From the NCBI RefSeq assembly GCF_012912105.1, contig NZ_QMEA01000035.1, positions 1,903-50,717 of the forward strand: a DNA stretch of 48,815 bases. Reading direction: 5' to 3'. This DNA comes from Brasilonema sp. UFV-L1 (GTDB taxonomy: Bacteria > Cyanobacteriota > Cyanobacteriia > Cyanobacteriales > Nostocaceae). The number at the start of each line of letters is the position of its first letter. Positions within the stretch are counted from its first letter, which is position 1. The notes below the pieces were generated by a model, which searched no databases, was not told where the DNA came from, and was given only the letters and a program-made list of their open reading frames with translations. The position numbers and the translations under genes were made by a program. This document shows, piece by piece, positions 17,620 through 26,788 of this stretch.

Positions 17620-17709
17620 GAATACTGAATTCTGTATTCTGAATTCTTCTTCAAACTGATAACTGGTAACTGATAACTGATAACTGATAATTCATAATTG
17701 ACAATTGAT
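17620..17709. repeat. Heptamer short tandem repeats (STRR)
   Basis: Four units of the GAATTCT type (17620-17647) are followed by eight units of the AACTGAT type (17654-17709). Period-7 repeats like these are a known hallmark of heterocyst-forming cyanobacteria. They run to within four bases of the kinase stop codon. Confidence 0.85.
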
Positions 17710-17712
17710 TGG

Positions 17713-20181
17713 TCAAGGTGTATCACAAGGAAAATCCTGACAGTCTTTTATCGAATTTCCATGACGACTTGGCAGTAGAGATTTGGAAGCATTGGATTGT
17801 GAAGTGTCTAGGGATGTTTCTGTCCAAGGTGTCGTGGGAATGTCCAGCTCTTGTTTTAAATATGGAGTATTGAGTGAGTCATCTTGGGGCAAACTTTGTG
17901 ACTTGTGTGAACCAGCTAAGTTTTGCAGCGCCTCTAAAGCCTGGGATGCGGATTGATAACGTTGTTGGAAGTCTTCTCGCACCATTTTACTAAGAAAGCT
18001 TGATAAAGAGTGGCTGACGTATGCCTTGTCAACCCATTTCAACTCTCCTAGGGCATCTCTTTCTATCTCGTGGGGAGCCATACCAGTCAAGGCTTTGATG
18101 CCAATCATGCCGACTGCATAGATGTCACTACTATATAGTGGACGTCCGTAGCACTGTTCACTTGGTGCATAACCCCGAGTCCCAATTCCAATGGTGAAGG
18201 CAGTTTGCTCTGAATTTTCAAGGATTTGTGTTGTGACTTCTTTAACAGCACCAAAGTCAATGAGAACCAGTTTACCGTCTGACTCTCGTCGCATAATATT
18301 ACTAGGTTTAATGTCCCGGTGAATGACGTTATTGTTATGAACAAATGTCAATGTTTCCAATAAATCTCGTAAAATTTCAATGACTGCTGTTTCTTGAAGC
18401 TTTTGACCTGATGACATTTCCTGACTCAGAGGATGACCAATGATATATTCTTGAATTAAGTAAAATTCTTCTTCTTCTTCAAAATAAGCTAAAAGTTGTG
18501 GTATTTGTTTGTGAGTTCCGAGTTTTTGCAGCGTTTGAGCTTCTGAGTTAAATAAACGTCTGGCGACTGCTAACTGATCTGGTTTACTATTAGCTGGTTT
18601 GAGCTGCTTGACAACACACAAAGGGTTATCCGGAAGTTTCATATCTTCGGCAATGTAAGTTTCGCTAAATCCACCCGAACCAAGAACTTTGACGATTTTG
18701 TAGCGTCCATCCAGAATTTTTCCTGATATTGCCATCTCCCTTTTTTGTATTAAGTCTTTTAAATCATCTTGCTGGCTGAGAATCTCTTGAACAACACGAT
18801 CAGAAGAATATTTTTGAAAAATATCGAGTAATTGGCTTCTTCTAATGATTTCTCTTGCTATTTCAATTCCTAAGTAACACAATCCAATCATGGCGATCAG
18901 AACCACTGGTACAGCAGTCGGCAAGATGAGTAAATTGTAGACAAAGGTGAGATAGCTGATACCTCCCCAAGTTATGGCAAAGACGATGCTGACAAAAAAT
19001 CTTGTTAGACCTCTTTTTCTTGAGGCAATAATAACGCCACATCCACCCACTAAGCAAAACACAAACACACTGCGCCGCAATGGACTCACAATTGCTTGCG
19101 TGATTGCTTTATCTTGCATTAAAGTTGCGATCGCGTTGGCGTGAACCTCTACTCCTGACATTCGCTCTGGATACAACCAACTGTTAATAGCCGGGACAGA
19201 ATGATAGTCGTCTCCTTGGGTAAACTTGGCTGTTGCTCCAATCAGCACAATTTTGTCTTTAAAATACTTGCCCTGCTGTAAATAAGTGTTCCAGTTTTCC
19301 GGGTCGAGTACGTAAAAAAACGGTATTTGCTTAAATGTCCCTGCTGGGCCATAAAAATATATACGAGCACCTCCTTGAGGCAGTTCCCCTAGAGCATCGT
19401 CCTTGGGTGGAGGATAATCCACTTGGGCTGCTCTTAAAGCTGCTTCATCAAAAGAGGGCATCTTCACTGTCAAAGTGTCTTCTTGATTGATAACCTTGGA
19501 AAATTCACTCGCCAGTTTATGAATTCTACCATCTACCTCTAAAGGAAAGTTAACAGAACCAATTGCTACAGAACCAGTGCGAAACATCTGCTGGGGCTGT
19601 GTCAATTGCATAAAAGTTCCTTGGTGTGTCTCTGAATATTCGTACACTGCAGCCAGAGTCACTTGGCTTCCATAGCGTTGCAATGATTGTTGCAACTTTT
19701 TATCATCTTCAATTCCATAACTACTTGGTCTATCAAAAATAACATCCACAGCGACAGAACGTGCTCCTGCCTGGATCAATTTTTCAATCACCTGGGCATA
19801 TGCTGCACGTTTAAAGGGGAAAGCTTGTAGTGGTTCAAAGAAGCTGTACTTTTGTGGATCTGTTTTGTAGTACTGCTGGCCAACTGATATGGACTGTTCA
19901 TCTATTGCTAAAATCACGATATCTTTTGGAGGAGTTTCTGGTCCTCGTAGTAGATAAAATGTACTTTGAGCTTGGCTTTCCATGAATTTAGCCAAGTGCA
20001 TATTAGAACTTGCCAATATTGCTGCACTCACTGCTGAAACTGCAGCAAGTAGATGACCTAAACGAGCCAATAGCTTTGACCGACGTGCCGATCCCGTTAT
20101 AGTTGCTTTTGTAGAATTTTTTAACGGTCGATTGGCAGCAGAGACGTTTTTTTTGGTTAATGTAGTAAGTTCTTCTGCCAT
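17713..20181 (-). CDS. CHASE2 sensor Ser/Thr protein kinase
   Basis: The protein has 822 residues from ATG 20181, chosen because AGGGA lies about ten bases upstream and the longer frame begins with an unrelated-looking peptide. After one N-terminal membrane helix (about 45-65) comes an extracytoplasmic CHASE2 domain (DIVILAIDEQSI, RSVAVDVIFDRPSSYG, KIVLIGATAKFTQGDDYHSVP). Three membrane helices (about 355-440) follow, then a Hanks-type kinase from about 485. It has the glycine loop LGSGGFSETYIAE, Lys in CVVKQL, catalytic HRDIKPSNIM and metal-binding LIDFGAVKE. The tail is low complexity. The enzyme is a receptor-like kinase that signals to cytoplasmic targets; the ligand is unknown. Confidence 0.95.
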   Translation of the reverse strand: MAEELTTLTKKNVSAANRPLKNSTKATITGSARRSKLLARLGHLLAAVSAVSAAILASSNMHLAKFMESQAQSTFYLLRGPETPPKDIVILAIDEQSISVGQQYYKTDPQKYSFFEPLQAFPFKRAAYAQVIEKLIQAGARSVAVDVIFDRPSSYGIEDDKKLQQSLQRYGSQVTLAAVYEYSETHQGTFMQLTQPQQMFRTGSVAIGSVNFPLEVDGRIHKLASEFSKVINQEDTLTVKMPSFDEAALRAAQVDYPPPKDDALGELPQGGARIYFYGPAGTFKQIPFFYVLDPENWNTYLQQGKYFKDKIVLIGATAKFTQGDDYHSVPAINSWLYPERMSGVEVHANAIATLMQDKAITQAIVSPLRRSVFVFCLVGGCGVIIASRKRGLTRFFVSIVFAITWGGISYLTFVYNLLILPTAVPVVLIAMIGLCYLGIEIAREIIRRSQLLDIFQKYSSDRVVQEILSQQDDLKDLIQKREMAISGKILDGRYKIVKVLGSGGFSETYIAEDMKLPDNPLCVVKQLKPANSKPDQLAVARRLFNSEAQTLQKLGTHKQIPQLLAYFEEEEEFYLIQEYIIGHPLSQEMSSGQKLQETAVIEILRDLLETLTFVHNNNVIHRDIKPSNIMRRESDGKLVLIDFGAVKEVTTQILENSEQTAFTIGIGTRGYAPSEQCYGRPLYSSDIYAVGMIGIKALTGMAPHEIERDALGELKWVDKAYVSHSLSSFLSKMVREDFQQRYQSASQALEALQNLAGSHKSQSLPQDDSLNTPYLKQELDIPTTPWTETSLDTSQSNASKSLLPSRHGNSIKDCQDFPCDTP

Positions 20182-20744
20182 TTTAAAATTCCCTAAACAG
20201 ACTTTCGTTATAGCGCATTCGTGTAGAATTTCTTGATGCACTTTTAAAGTGCAACACACTTTAAATTAAACTGAAATCAAAATCTTAAGTAGATAGAAAA
20301 AAAACAGAGCTACGTTAAGAAATGTAAAAACATTTGAAACTCTGACTAATGACGACCTTGATGAGTTGACTTTATTTGTACGGTCCTACTTGTATATTTG
20401 TAAACTATTCTGTGTTGCTCTCCAAATTTTTGTTAAATAAGCAGCTACTTTGTGTGGTCATTGTTGTGGTAGGTCTTCTGAAGACGGCTCCTCTTAAGTG
20501 AGAGTTCATAGTAGCCAAGAATGACTTCTTGTTGACTGTAAACTAAATGAAAAATTTGCTACAGATAAAAAAATATCAATATCATTTAGAAAGCGTCTTG
20601 TCATAGAATTTCTTTGTGTGACTTAACTTATCATAGTTATTTTTTGACAGATAAACAGGTTGTATCTAGTAAATTCTACCACTACTAATGTGCTTTTAGT
20701 GTACCTAAGTGATATGCTGCTTGAAAAAAGACTGACTTCTGCCA
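20182..20744. other. Upstream region of the CHASE2 kinase, no gene seen
   Basis: This AT-rich stretch should hold the kinase promoter on the minus strand. I see no open frame with recognisable protein features and no strong repeat. It continues into a terminator-like hairpin and then a structured-RNA locus on the right. Confidence 0.5.
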
Positions 20745-20803
20745 AAGCAGGGTTGAGTGGAGTCAATACAGTTCGGATAACACTTGATCCCCTGCTTTTT
20801 TAA
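20745..20803 (+). terminator. Terminator-like hairpin, possible 3' end of a small RNA
   Basis: AAGCAGGG plus TTGAGTG (20745-20759) pairs with CACTTGA plus CCCTGCTT (20781-20797), giving about 15 pairs with two wobbles and a TC bulge. Six T residues follow directly. This is intrinsic-terminator architecture on the plus strand, but no plus-strand gene precedes it for several kilobases. It may end a small RNA transcribed from about 20500-20740. Confidence 0.5.
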
Positions 20804-21120
20804 GGGAGGCAAAAAGTGGTATAGATTTTTTTACGACTTTATGACCGTAAGTTAAGGGACTGACTCATTGTTTTCCCTTAAGCATAACTGCCAAAGCTCT
20901 TGCTGCTTTGAGGGTAACTTTGGCGAAACCGTCTCCCCAAATTTTCGATTTGAGGCACACTGAGGTACTGTTGCTCTTTTTAACATCTTTGAGAGCAACT
21001 CCATATTAAACTCTTCCATACCTCTTTAGAAGTAAACTGAACTGATATGGACTTAAAAATGGTGTTATTTGACCTGTTTGATTGGTAAATTGTGATCACA
21101 GGGATAATAGACTAGCTAAG

Positions 21121-21490
21121 GCACTTGTCTTGAAATAAAATCCCAACCGTCAAATCTAGCTCCTTCGTCACGGGGTCATGTACGTAAAAAATCTGGCAGC
21201 CCCCTTAGAAGGGGTACTCGTCTTTACGGGTGTACTCTCGGGAAAAAGGTCAAGCCTTATTACTACGAATATCTGTCTGCCCTCACGAATCAACCCTCAC
21301 ATTGGCTTGACCTTTTTCTTGTCCCAAGTGCGACGGAACACTAATCAACAAAACATTCAGCGTTAGTGCAGCGCCCCTTTTGAGGCTAGCCTGCCGTTAG
21401 GCTAGTCGGCTGCTTCATTTTCTAGGGGACAAGTGCGTGGACAATGCCTCACCAAAGCGAAGCACATAAAACACGGCAGGGATTTTATTT
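21121..21490 (+). ncRNA. Large structured RNA candidate, possibly HEARO/omega-RNA-like, without IscB
   Basis: About 370 bases with no credible protein fold into many mutually consistent helices. A 12-base closing stem AAATAAAATCCC (21133-21144) pairs with 21479-21490. GCACTTGTC (21121-21129) pairs perfectly with GACAAGTGC (21428-21436), which crosses the closing stem and so forms a pseudoknot. Internal hairpins include CCCCTT/AAGGGG (21201-21214), a 14-base stem AAAAAGGTCAAGCC/GGCTTGACCTTTTT (21243-21317), CACTAA/TTAGTG (from 21339) and GGCTAGCCT/AGGCTAGTC (from 21383). Size, pseudoknot and the segment CTCCTTCGTCACGGGGTC (21160-21177) remind me of HEARO RNAs, the omega RNAs of IscB. That class name is from memory and unverified. 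No IscB reading frame follows, so it would be an orphan copy. Group II intron domain V is not seen. Confidence 0.5.
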
Positions 21491-21545
21491 TTACGGTCCC
21501 TGAACAAAGAAGTTAACACTAGTAAACACGAGGAGAGCTACTCAT

Positions 21546-21572
21546 ATGCTTGAGTGGATATTCGGCAGATAA
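21546..21572 (+). CDS. Possible eight-residue leader peptide
   Basis: ATG 21546 opens an eight-codon frame (MLEWIFGR) preceded at a spacing of eight bases by a strong AGGAGAG ribosome binding site (21531-21537). It lies between the structured RNA and the NYN gene. Such a strong site before such a short frame could mark a leader or simply be chance; no function is implied. Confidence 0.25.
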   Translation: MLEWIFGR

Positions 21573-21704
21573 CACAGGTGAGATAAAAGCTATATATGAC
21601 AATATATAATTTATAAGATACTAGCAAAATTAATATTTTATAATTGCTGCTATCATCTATTGTTAAATCTAAATTCTTTATATATTATTAGGTGTAACTT
21701 ACTT

Positions 21705-22235
21705 ATGGGTTCTACGATGAATCGTCTGTCTATTTTTGTAGACGGAAACAATATGTTCTATGCTCAACAAAAAAATGGCTGGTTTTTTGATCCACGAAGA
21801 GTTTTAGAATATTTCAGACACGAACAATCAGATACAACATTGATCAATGCTTTTTGGTACACTGGCTTAAAAGACCTGCAGGACCAGAGAGGATTTCGAG
21901 ATGCTTTAATTAGTTTAGGTTATACGGTAAGGACGAAAATTTTAAAAGAATATTATGATGATTCGTCCGGTCGTTACTCACAAAAAGCTAATTTAGATAT
22001 AGAAATTGTTGTAGATATGTTTAATACAGTCGATCAGTACGACCGAGTTGTTTTATTTAGCGGAGATGGAGATTTTGAAAGAGCAATAGAACTGTTACGG
22101 GGAAAAAATACTCATATAACAGTAGTATCAACAGAAGGAATGATAGCCAGGGAACTACGTAATGCTACTGATAGGTATATAGATTTAAATGATATTCGAG
22201 ATCAAATAGAGAAAGTAGATTCTCAAATGCCTTAA
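21705..22235 (+). CDS. NYN domain protein, LabA/DUF88 family
   Basis: The protein has 176 residues from ATG 21705, with AGG about 12 bases upstream; ATG 21717 (MNRLSIFVDGNN) is an equally possible start. The PIN-like NYN fold shows IFVDGNNMFYAQ, then KANLDIEIVVDMF, VVLFSGDGDFERAIELL and ITVVSTEGMIARELRNATD. The acidic residues for metal binding (Asp in FVDGNN, Asp in LDIEIVVD, Asp pair in GDGDF) are all present, so it is probably an active ribonuclease or RNA-binding protein. In unicellular cyanobacteria the related LabA works in circadian output. The base composition of one sample is about 37% G+C, lower than most neighbours. Confidence 0.88.
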   Translation: MGSTMNRLSIFVDGNNMFYAQQKNGWFFDPRRVLEYFRHEQSDTTLINAFWYTGLKDLQDQRGFRDALISLGYTVRTKILKEYYDDSSGRYSQKANLDIEIVVDMFNTVDQYDRVVLFSGDGDFERAIELLRGKNTHITVVSTEGMIARELRNATDRYIDLNDIRDQIEKVDSQMP

Positions 22236-22318
22236 CAAATATTTACAAAAGGAATCGCAAAAAACTCAGGTAGAAGGTATTTTTAGTCACAAGTCAAAAC
22301 TCAACAACCAAGCCGCAA

Positions 22319-23920
22319 ATGAACACGACACAACAGAGAATCATCATCTTTGACACAACACTTCGAGACGGTGAGCAATGTCCGGGAGCAACACTGAATA
22401 TAGATGAAAAACTGACTATTGCGAAGCAACTGGCGCGTCTGGGTGTGGATATAATTGAAGCAGGCTTTGCCTTTGCCAGTCCTGGAGATTTTGAGGCTGT
22501 GACTAAGATTGCCCAACTTGTGGGGACAGAAGATGGTCCTGTTATTTGTAGTTTGGCAAGAGCGCGACAAGAAGATATTCAAGCTGCAGCCCAAGCAATC
22601 AAGCCAGCTGCAAAAGGGAGAATTCATACTTTTATTGCAACAAGCGATATTCACCTCAAGTACAAACTGAAAAAGACAAAATCAGAAGTCTTGGCAATTG
22701 CTGAAGAAATGGTGGGTTATGCCAAAAGTTTTACGAATGATGTAGAATTTTCTCCAGAAGATGCAGGACGCTCTGAGCCAGAATTTCTTTATCAAGTTTT
22801 AGAGCGAGCGATCGCAGCCGGAGCAACCACAGTTAATATTCCTGATACTGTAGGCTATACCACACCTGGTGAATTTGGGGCGCTCATTAAAGGGATTAAA
22901 GAAAACGTTCCGAACATTGATAAAGCGATTATTTCTGTTCATGGACATAACGATTTAGGCTTGGCAGTCGCTAACTTCTTAGAAGCTGTGAAAAATGGTG
23001 CAAGACAGTTAGAATGTACTATCAACGGTATTGGTGAACGTGCAGGAAATGCAGCATTAGAAGAATTAGTGATGGCTTTGCATGTCCGACGGCAATATTT
23101 CAACCCCTTTTTAGGACGTGCAATTGATTCAGAAGAACCTTTAACACAAATTGACACAAGACAAATTTACAAAACATCTCGTCTTGTTTCTAACTTAACA
23201 GGAATGCTTGTTCAACCAAATAAAGCAATTGTGGGTGCGAACGCATTTGCTCATGAGTCTGGAATTCATCAAGATGGTGTGCTAAAAAATAAGCTCACCT
23301 ATGAAATTATGGATGCCCAACTCGTTGGATTGACAGAAAATCAAATTGTCTTGGGCAAACATTCAGGAAGAAATGCTTTTCGTACTCGTTTGAGAGAATT
23401 GGGATATGAACTAACAGAAACTGAATTAAATAAAGCGTTCGTTAAGTTCAAAGAAGTCGCGGATAAAAAGAAAGAAATTTCTGATTGGGACTTAGAAGCA
23501 ATTGTTATTGATGAAATCCAACAAGCCCCCGATTTATTCCGTGTAGAATTAGTGCAAGTTTCCTGCGGTAGCAATGCTCGTCCCACTGCAACGGTTACAC
23601 TCCGGACTCCAGAAGGCGAAGAATTAATCGATGCAGCTATTGGTACAGGACCAGTGGATGCAGTTTACAAAGCCATCAACCGTGTTGTCAACGTACCCAA
23701 TCAGTTAATTGAGTTTTCTGTACAGTCAGTGACAGCAGGTATTGATGCCATTGGTGAAGTGACTATCCGTCTCAAGCATGAAGGTAGAGTGTTTTCTGGT
23801 CATGCAGCAAACACAGATATCATCGTAGCATCCGCTCAAGCCTACGTAAATGCACTGAATAGGCTGTATGCATCTTTGCAAAATAAACAACAGCAACAGC
23901 AAGTTGCTGTAAATAAGTAA
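22319..23920 (+). CDS. leuA: 2-isopropylmalate synthase
   Basis: The enzyme has 533 residues. It condenses acetyl-CoA with 2-oxoisovalerate, the first committed step of leucine synthesis, in the cytoplasm. The catalytic barrel opens with [16 protein letters not shown], and the metal-binding HxH is in [28 protein letters not shown] marks the linker. The C-terminal regulatory domain (from about residue 390, [15 protein letters not shown]) is present, so leucine feedback is expected. Length and order match the bacterial LeuA long form. It starts 83 bases after the NYN gene; no leader peptide with Leu codons was evident. Confidence 0.97.
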   Translation: MNTTQQRIIIFDTTLRDGEQCPGATLNIDEKLTIAKQLARLGVDIIEAGFAFASPGDFEAVTKIAQLVGTEDGPVICSLARARQEDIQAAAQAIKPAAKGRIHTFIATSDIHLKYKLKKTKSEVLAIAEEMVGYAKSFTNDVEFSPEDAGRSEPEFLYQVLERAIAAGATTVNIPDTVGYTTPGEFGALIKGIKENVPNIDKAIISVHGHNDLGLAVANFLEAVKNGARQLECTINGIGERAGNAALEELVMALHVRRQYFNPFLGRAIDSEEPLTQIDTRQIYKTSRLVSNLTGMLVQPNKAIVGANAFAHESGIHQDGVLKNKLTYEIMDAQLVGLTENQIVLGKHSGRNAFRTRLRELGYELTETELNKAFVKFKEVADKKKEISDWDLEAIVIDEIQQAPDLFRVELVQVSCGSNARPTATVTLRTPEGEELIDAAIGTGPVDAVYKAINRVVNVPNQLIEFSVQSVTAGIDAIGEVTIRLKHEGRVFSGHAANTDIIVASAQAYVNALNRLYASLQNKQQQQQVAVNK

Positions 23921-23937
23921 ATAATTAGTTATTAGTA

Positions 23938-24012
23938 ATTCGTAATTACTATTTGAATCAGTAATTACGAATGACTATGACTAATGTAGAGACCGTACAG
24001 TACAGTCTCTAC
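23938..24012. terminator. Two hairpins between convergent leuA and SDR genes
   Basis: The first hairpin has perfect 13-base arms ATTCGTAATTACT (23938-23950) and 23960-23972, extended by TAGT/ACTA with one mismatch. The second has GTAGAGAC (23986-23993) pairing with GTCTCTAC (24005-24012). Their position between converging genes makes a bidirectional terminator likely. Confidence 0.6.
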
Positions 24013-24037
24013 AGTTGTGTATTGCTATAACTATCAA

Positions 24038-24898
24038 TTATGAATTAGCTTTGGCGGTCTCAAAATCAGTATTTGCTGCGATTTGCTCCCAAACATCTAA
24101 CTCAGCAGTTAAAGACTTAATTTTCTTGCGAAACTTATTATAAGCGTACTTTCCAAGCACCAAGCGTAGTGGTGGATTTTTAGAATTCACAACTTGGATC
24201 AGGGCTTGTGCAGCTTTGTCTGGATCACCAGGCTGGCTTCCCTCTATCTTGTCAAGAAACTGGAGAAACTTGCCTACGGTTTTTTGGTAGTCATCTATAC
24301 TTGTTTCGGCTCGGTCAAGGGAACGCCCGATAAAATCAGTACGGAAAGGACCAGGCTCAACAATTGTTACTTTTATACCAAGAGGCGCGACTTCACCATA
24401 TACTGCTTCCGAAACTCCTTCTAAAGCGAATTTCGCACCACCGTAGATAGAAAAGCCGAGTTCATTAGAAAAACCCGCAATTGCAGACATATTGAGAATA
24501 TGTCCTGATTTTTGCTGTCGCATGATTGGTAGGACAGCCCGTATCGTATTAATTGCACCAAAAAGGTTAGTCTCAAAGTTACGCCGGATTTGCTCATCAC
24601 TGACTTCCTCAAGGGCACCAATCAAACCGTAGCCAGCATTGTTGACAAGAACATCAATGCGTCCAAAAGCTTCCAGGGTGTCATCCACGGCTGCTTTAAC
24701 TTCCAATTGGTTAGTAACGTCCAAGCGAACGGCTTTAGCACTTTCCGGGTATTTGTTGATAAGTTCATTCAATTGTTCTGGCTTTCGGGCTGTGGCGACA
24801 AGGGAATCACCATGCGCAAGTACAGCTTCTGCTAGAGAACGTCCGAACCCAGTTGAACTACCTGTAATCAACCAAACTTTTTTGTTGTTATTAGACAT
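24038..24898 (-). CDS. Short-chain dehydrogenase/reductase
   Basis: The protein has 286 residues in a Rossmann fold. The cofactor motif is ITGSSTGFGRSLAEA, the structural motif VLVNNAGYG, the catalytic Ser is in LNMSAIAGF and YxxxK is YGGAK. TARKPE after strand 2 suggests NADP(H) preference. It is a clear paralogue of the SDR at 27745-28614 and ends the minus-strand redox operon 44 bases after the catalase-like gene. The substrate is unknown; such SDRs are often annotated as oxidoreductases acting on carbonyls. Confidence 0.93.
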   Translation of the reverse strand: MSNNNKKVWLITGSSTGFGRSLAEAVLAHGDSLVATARKPEQLNELINKYPESAKAVRLDVTNQLEVKAAVDDTLEAFGRIDVLVNNAGYGLIGALEEVSDEQIRRNFETNLFGAINTIRAVLPIMRQQKSGHILNMSAIAGFSNELGFSIYGGAKFALEGVSEAVYGEVAPLGIKVTIVEPGPFRTDFIGRSLDRAETSIDDYQKTVGKFLQFLDKIEGSQPGDPDKAAQALIQVVNSKNPPLRLVLGKYAYNKFRKKIKSLTAELDVWEQIAANTDFETAKANS

Positions 24899-24942
24899 TG
24901 TAAATCTATTTCTCTGTGTTCTTTGTATTTGTGATGATTTAT

Positions 24943-25962
24943 TTAACGAGGTTCATCCTGAACAAAAGAGAAAGGTTGAGGTTCTCTTAAACGCTTTTCG
25001 ATTTGTTCGCGTCGATATTTAGCAAGTTCTTGGTAAATTTTCTTCCGAGCTAAATTTACGCTACCAATCGGTTCGTGTTCAGGTAAAGTATGCCAAGGAT
25101 TGAAAGATAGACCTTCATCCAATCGCTTTCGCTCTTCAAAATCAAACTTTTGGCTAGGAATCCTGATAGTAGCCACTTTGATAAAAGGTGAATCTTCTTC
25201 TCTCCACTCCTGCATTGGATCTTCAATTGAAGTTTTTTCTTCATCTACATAAAGCTGAACGAGAAAATCAAAAATGGCTTCTTTACCTTCATCAGTCAGA
25301 GATTTGACCACTGCTTCACGTAGATAATTATCAGAGTCGGGTACTGAGTCGGGAACCGCTTCTATTTGTTGAGGTTTGACAGAGAGTTTGATAGCTTGGG
25401 AGCCTAATTTGTAAGGTGTTGTACTCCAATATTGGATAAAAAGCGGATTACTGATTTTTTTACTGGTCATTTTCTGGAGTATTGCAAAAGAAGGCTGCAT
25501 GGCTTGTGCTAATTCTGGGTCAGCTTGTCCACTTGCTACTTTGGCAAGGTCAACATAACCTTTAACATCTCGTAGGAAAAAGACTGGATGATTGATGAGA
25601 ATAAAATCCTGGGTTTTCTCTTCATCCTCAAGAACTTTTTCGCCCTCAACGTTCAGCAATTTTATTGCCAAGCCGCGAACATCAGGTTCTTTATCTGGTT
25701 TGAATTGACCCCGTTTTTCTGCTTCTCCACCATTGGAAAAACGAACCCAGATGGGATAGGTTTGAGGTGCAGAAAATACACCAACTTTTAGTGCATCAGG
25801 AATGTTATTCTCAACTATAAATTCTCCCCAAACTAAACCGTGACTTTTCGGGTGTACCTGGCGTAAATCTGGTCCCTTTTCTTGCTGAGTTTTTAGATTA
25901 GCTGCTAAGACTTCATCAGTAATTGTCTCTTGCTCAGAAGCAGATAATTTTGAAATGGTCAT
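24943..25962 (-). CDS. Catalase-related heme protein
   Basis: The protein has 339 residues, shorter than the roughly 480 of true catalases. It retains the heme-distal His in RQVHPKSHGLVWGEF and the strand PIWVRFSNGGE that contains the RFS element, plus DVRGLAIKLLNVEGE and FILINHPVFFLRD. This is the small catalase-fold family that includes SrpA-type and allene-oxide-synthase-like proteins, which act on peroxides or lipid hydroperoxides. It sits in an operon with SDR and NmrA-like genes, so a role in detoxifying oxidised lipids or carbonyls fits. Activity cannot be read from the sequence. Confidence 0.88.
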   Translation of the reverse strand: MTISKLSASEQETITDEVLAANLKTQQEKGPDLRQVHPKSHGLVWGEFIVENNIPDALKVGVFSAPQTYPIWVRFSNGGEAEKRGQFKPDKEPDVRGLAIKLLNVEGEKVLEDEEKTQDFILINHPVFFLRDVKGYVDLAKVASGQADPELAQAMQPSFAILQKMTSKKISNPLFIQYWSTTPYKLGSQAIKLSVKPQQIEAVPDSVPDSDNYLREAVVKSLTDEGKEAIFDFLVQLYVDEEKTSIEDPMQEWREEDSPFIKVATIRIPSQKFDFEERKRLDEGLSFNPWHTLPEHEPIGSVNLARKKIYQELAKYRREQIEKRLREPQPFSFVQDEPR

Positions 25963-25990
25963 AGTTTTATCCTCTTTTACTTAATAAAAA

Positions 25991-26009
25991 AGGTGGGCAC
26001 TACCCACCT
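25991..26009. repeat. REP-like palindrome AGGTGGG/CCCACCT
   Basis: A 19-base palindrome, AGGTGGGCACTACCCACCT, lies between the catalase-like gene and the SDR upstream. It shares GGTGGGCA with the palindromes that bracket the RAYT gene 20 kb away, so it may be a product or relic of that system. Confidence 0.7.
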
Positions 26010-26019
26010 ACATAAAAAA

Positions 26020-26754
26020 TTACCAAGGAATTGGTTTGCGCGAATTAAAGAAACCACCTGTTGGACCATCTTCTGGAAGCGTAGCAAGCCATACAGGAGT
26101 GTCAGCACCTTCCTCTATTGTTCCTGGTGCATCTGCACTACCCATGTCTGTCTGCACCCAACCGGGGCAAGCAGAATTTACCTTGATTGGTGTATCAGCC
26201 AATTCTTTAGAAAACTGAACTGTGATTTCATTGAGTGCTGCTTTAGTTGCTTGATAAGCTAGCCCTTTAAACCCAAAATAGTGTGAGTTCGGGTCAAGGG
26301 TGTCAGTCAGGGAACCAAGAGTACTCGACATATTCACAACGCGACCAGCATTGCTTTTGCGAATCAAAGGTAGCGTTGCTTGTAGAACTGCAAAAGCACC
26401 GAAGAAATTTGTCTCAAATGTCTGTTTTAAAACATTGATATCAAGGTCGCTCGGATTCACACCCGAATCAAGTATAATGCCTGCATTGTTGACTAAAATG
26501 TCGAGTTTACCAAAATTTTCCTCAATCTTTTTGGCAGCAGTGGCGATAGAAGAGATATCTGTTACATCAAGTTTGATGGATTGCACATCAAGCCCTTCAG
26601 CTTGTAATTTCTCTGCAGCTTCAGCACCTTTAGATTCATCACGGGCACCTATTAGGACAGTAATTTCTTGTTTTGCAAGTTGGCGGCTGATTTCAAAACC
26701 AAGTCCTTTGTTTGCACCGGTCACTAGAGCAATTTTTTTGTTATTTCCTGACAT
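26020..26754 (-). CDS. Short-chain dehydrogenase/reductase, carbonyl reductase-like
   Basis: The protein has 244 residues. The cofactor motif is VTGANKGLGFEISRQLA, the NNAG motif is ILVNNAGIILDSG, Ser is in VVNMSSTLGSL, and the catalytic pair is in YQATK. The C-terminal part PGWVQTDMGSADAPGTIEEGA resembles carbonyl reductases of the human CBR1/plant SDR type. It is the third gene of the minus-strand redox operon, 34 bases after the NmrA-like gene. The class is certain; the substrate is not. Confidence 0.93.
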   Translation of the reverse strand: MSGNNKKIALVTGANKGLGFEISRQLAKQEITVLIGARDESKGAEAAEKLQAEGLDVQSIKLDVTDISSIATAAKKIEENFGKLDILVNNAGIILDSGVNPSDLDINVLKQTFETNFFGAFAVLQATLPLIRKSNAGRVVNMSSTLGSLTDTLDPNSHYFGFKGLAYQATKAALNEITVQFSKELADTPIKVNSACPGWVQTDMGSADAPGTIEEGADTPVWLATLPEDGPTGGFFNSRKPIPW

Positions 26755-26788
26755 AGTTTTCTCCTCATTTTCTGTTCAGATATTGAAC

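Noticed and set aside
21178-21366. 62-codon plus-strand frame in the structured RNA
   Set aside because: It spans paired arms of the RNA, has no ribosome binding site and no protein character.
21121-21490. Group II intron without ORF
   Set aside because: I could not find a GTGYG-type 5' end or a domain V hairpin; the pseudoknot layout fits a HEARO-like RNA better.
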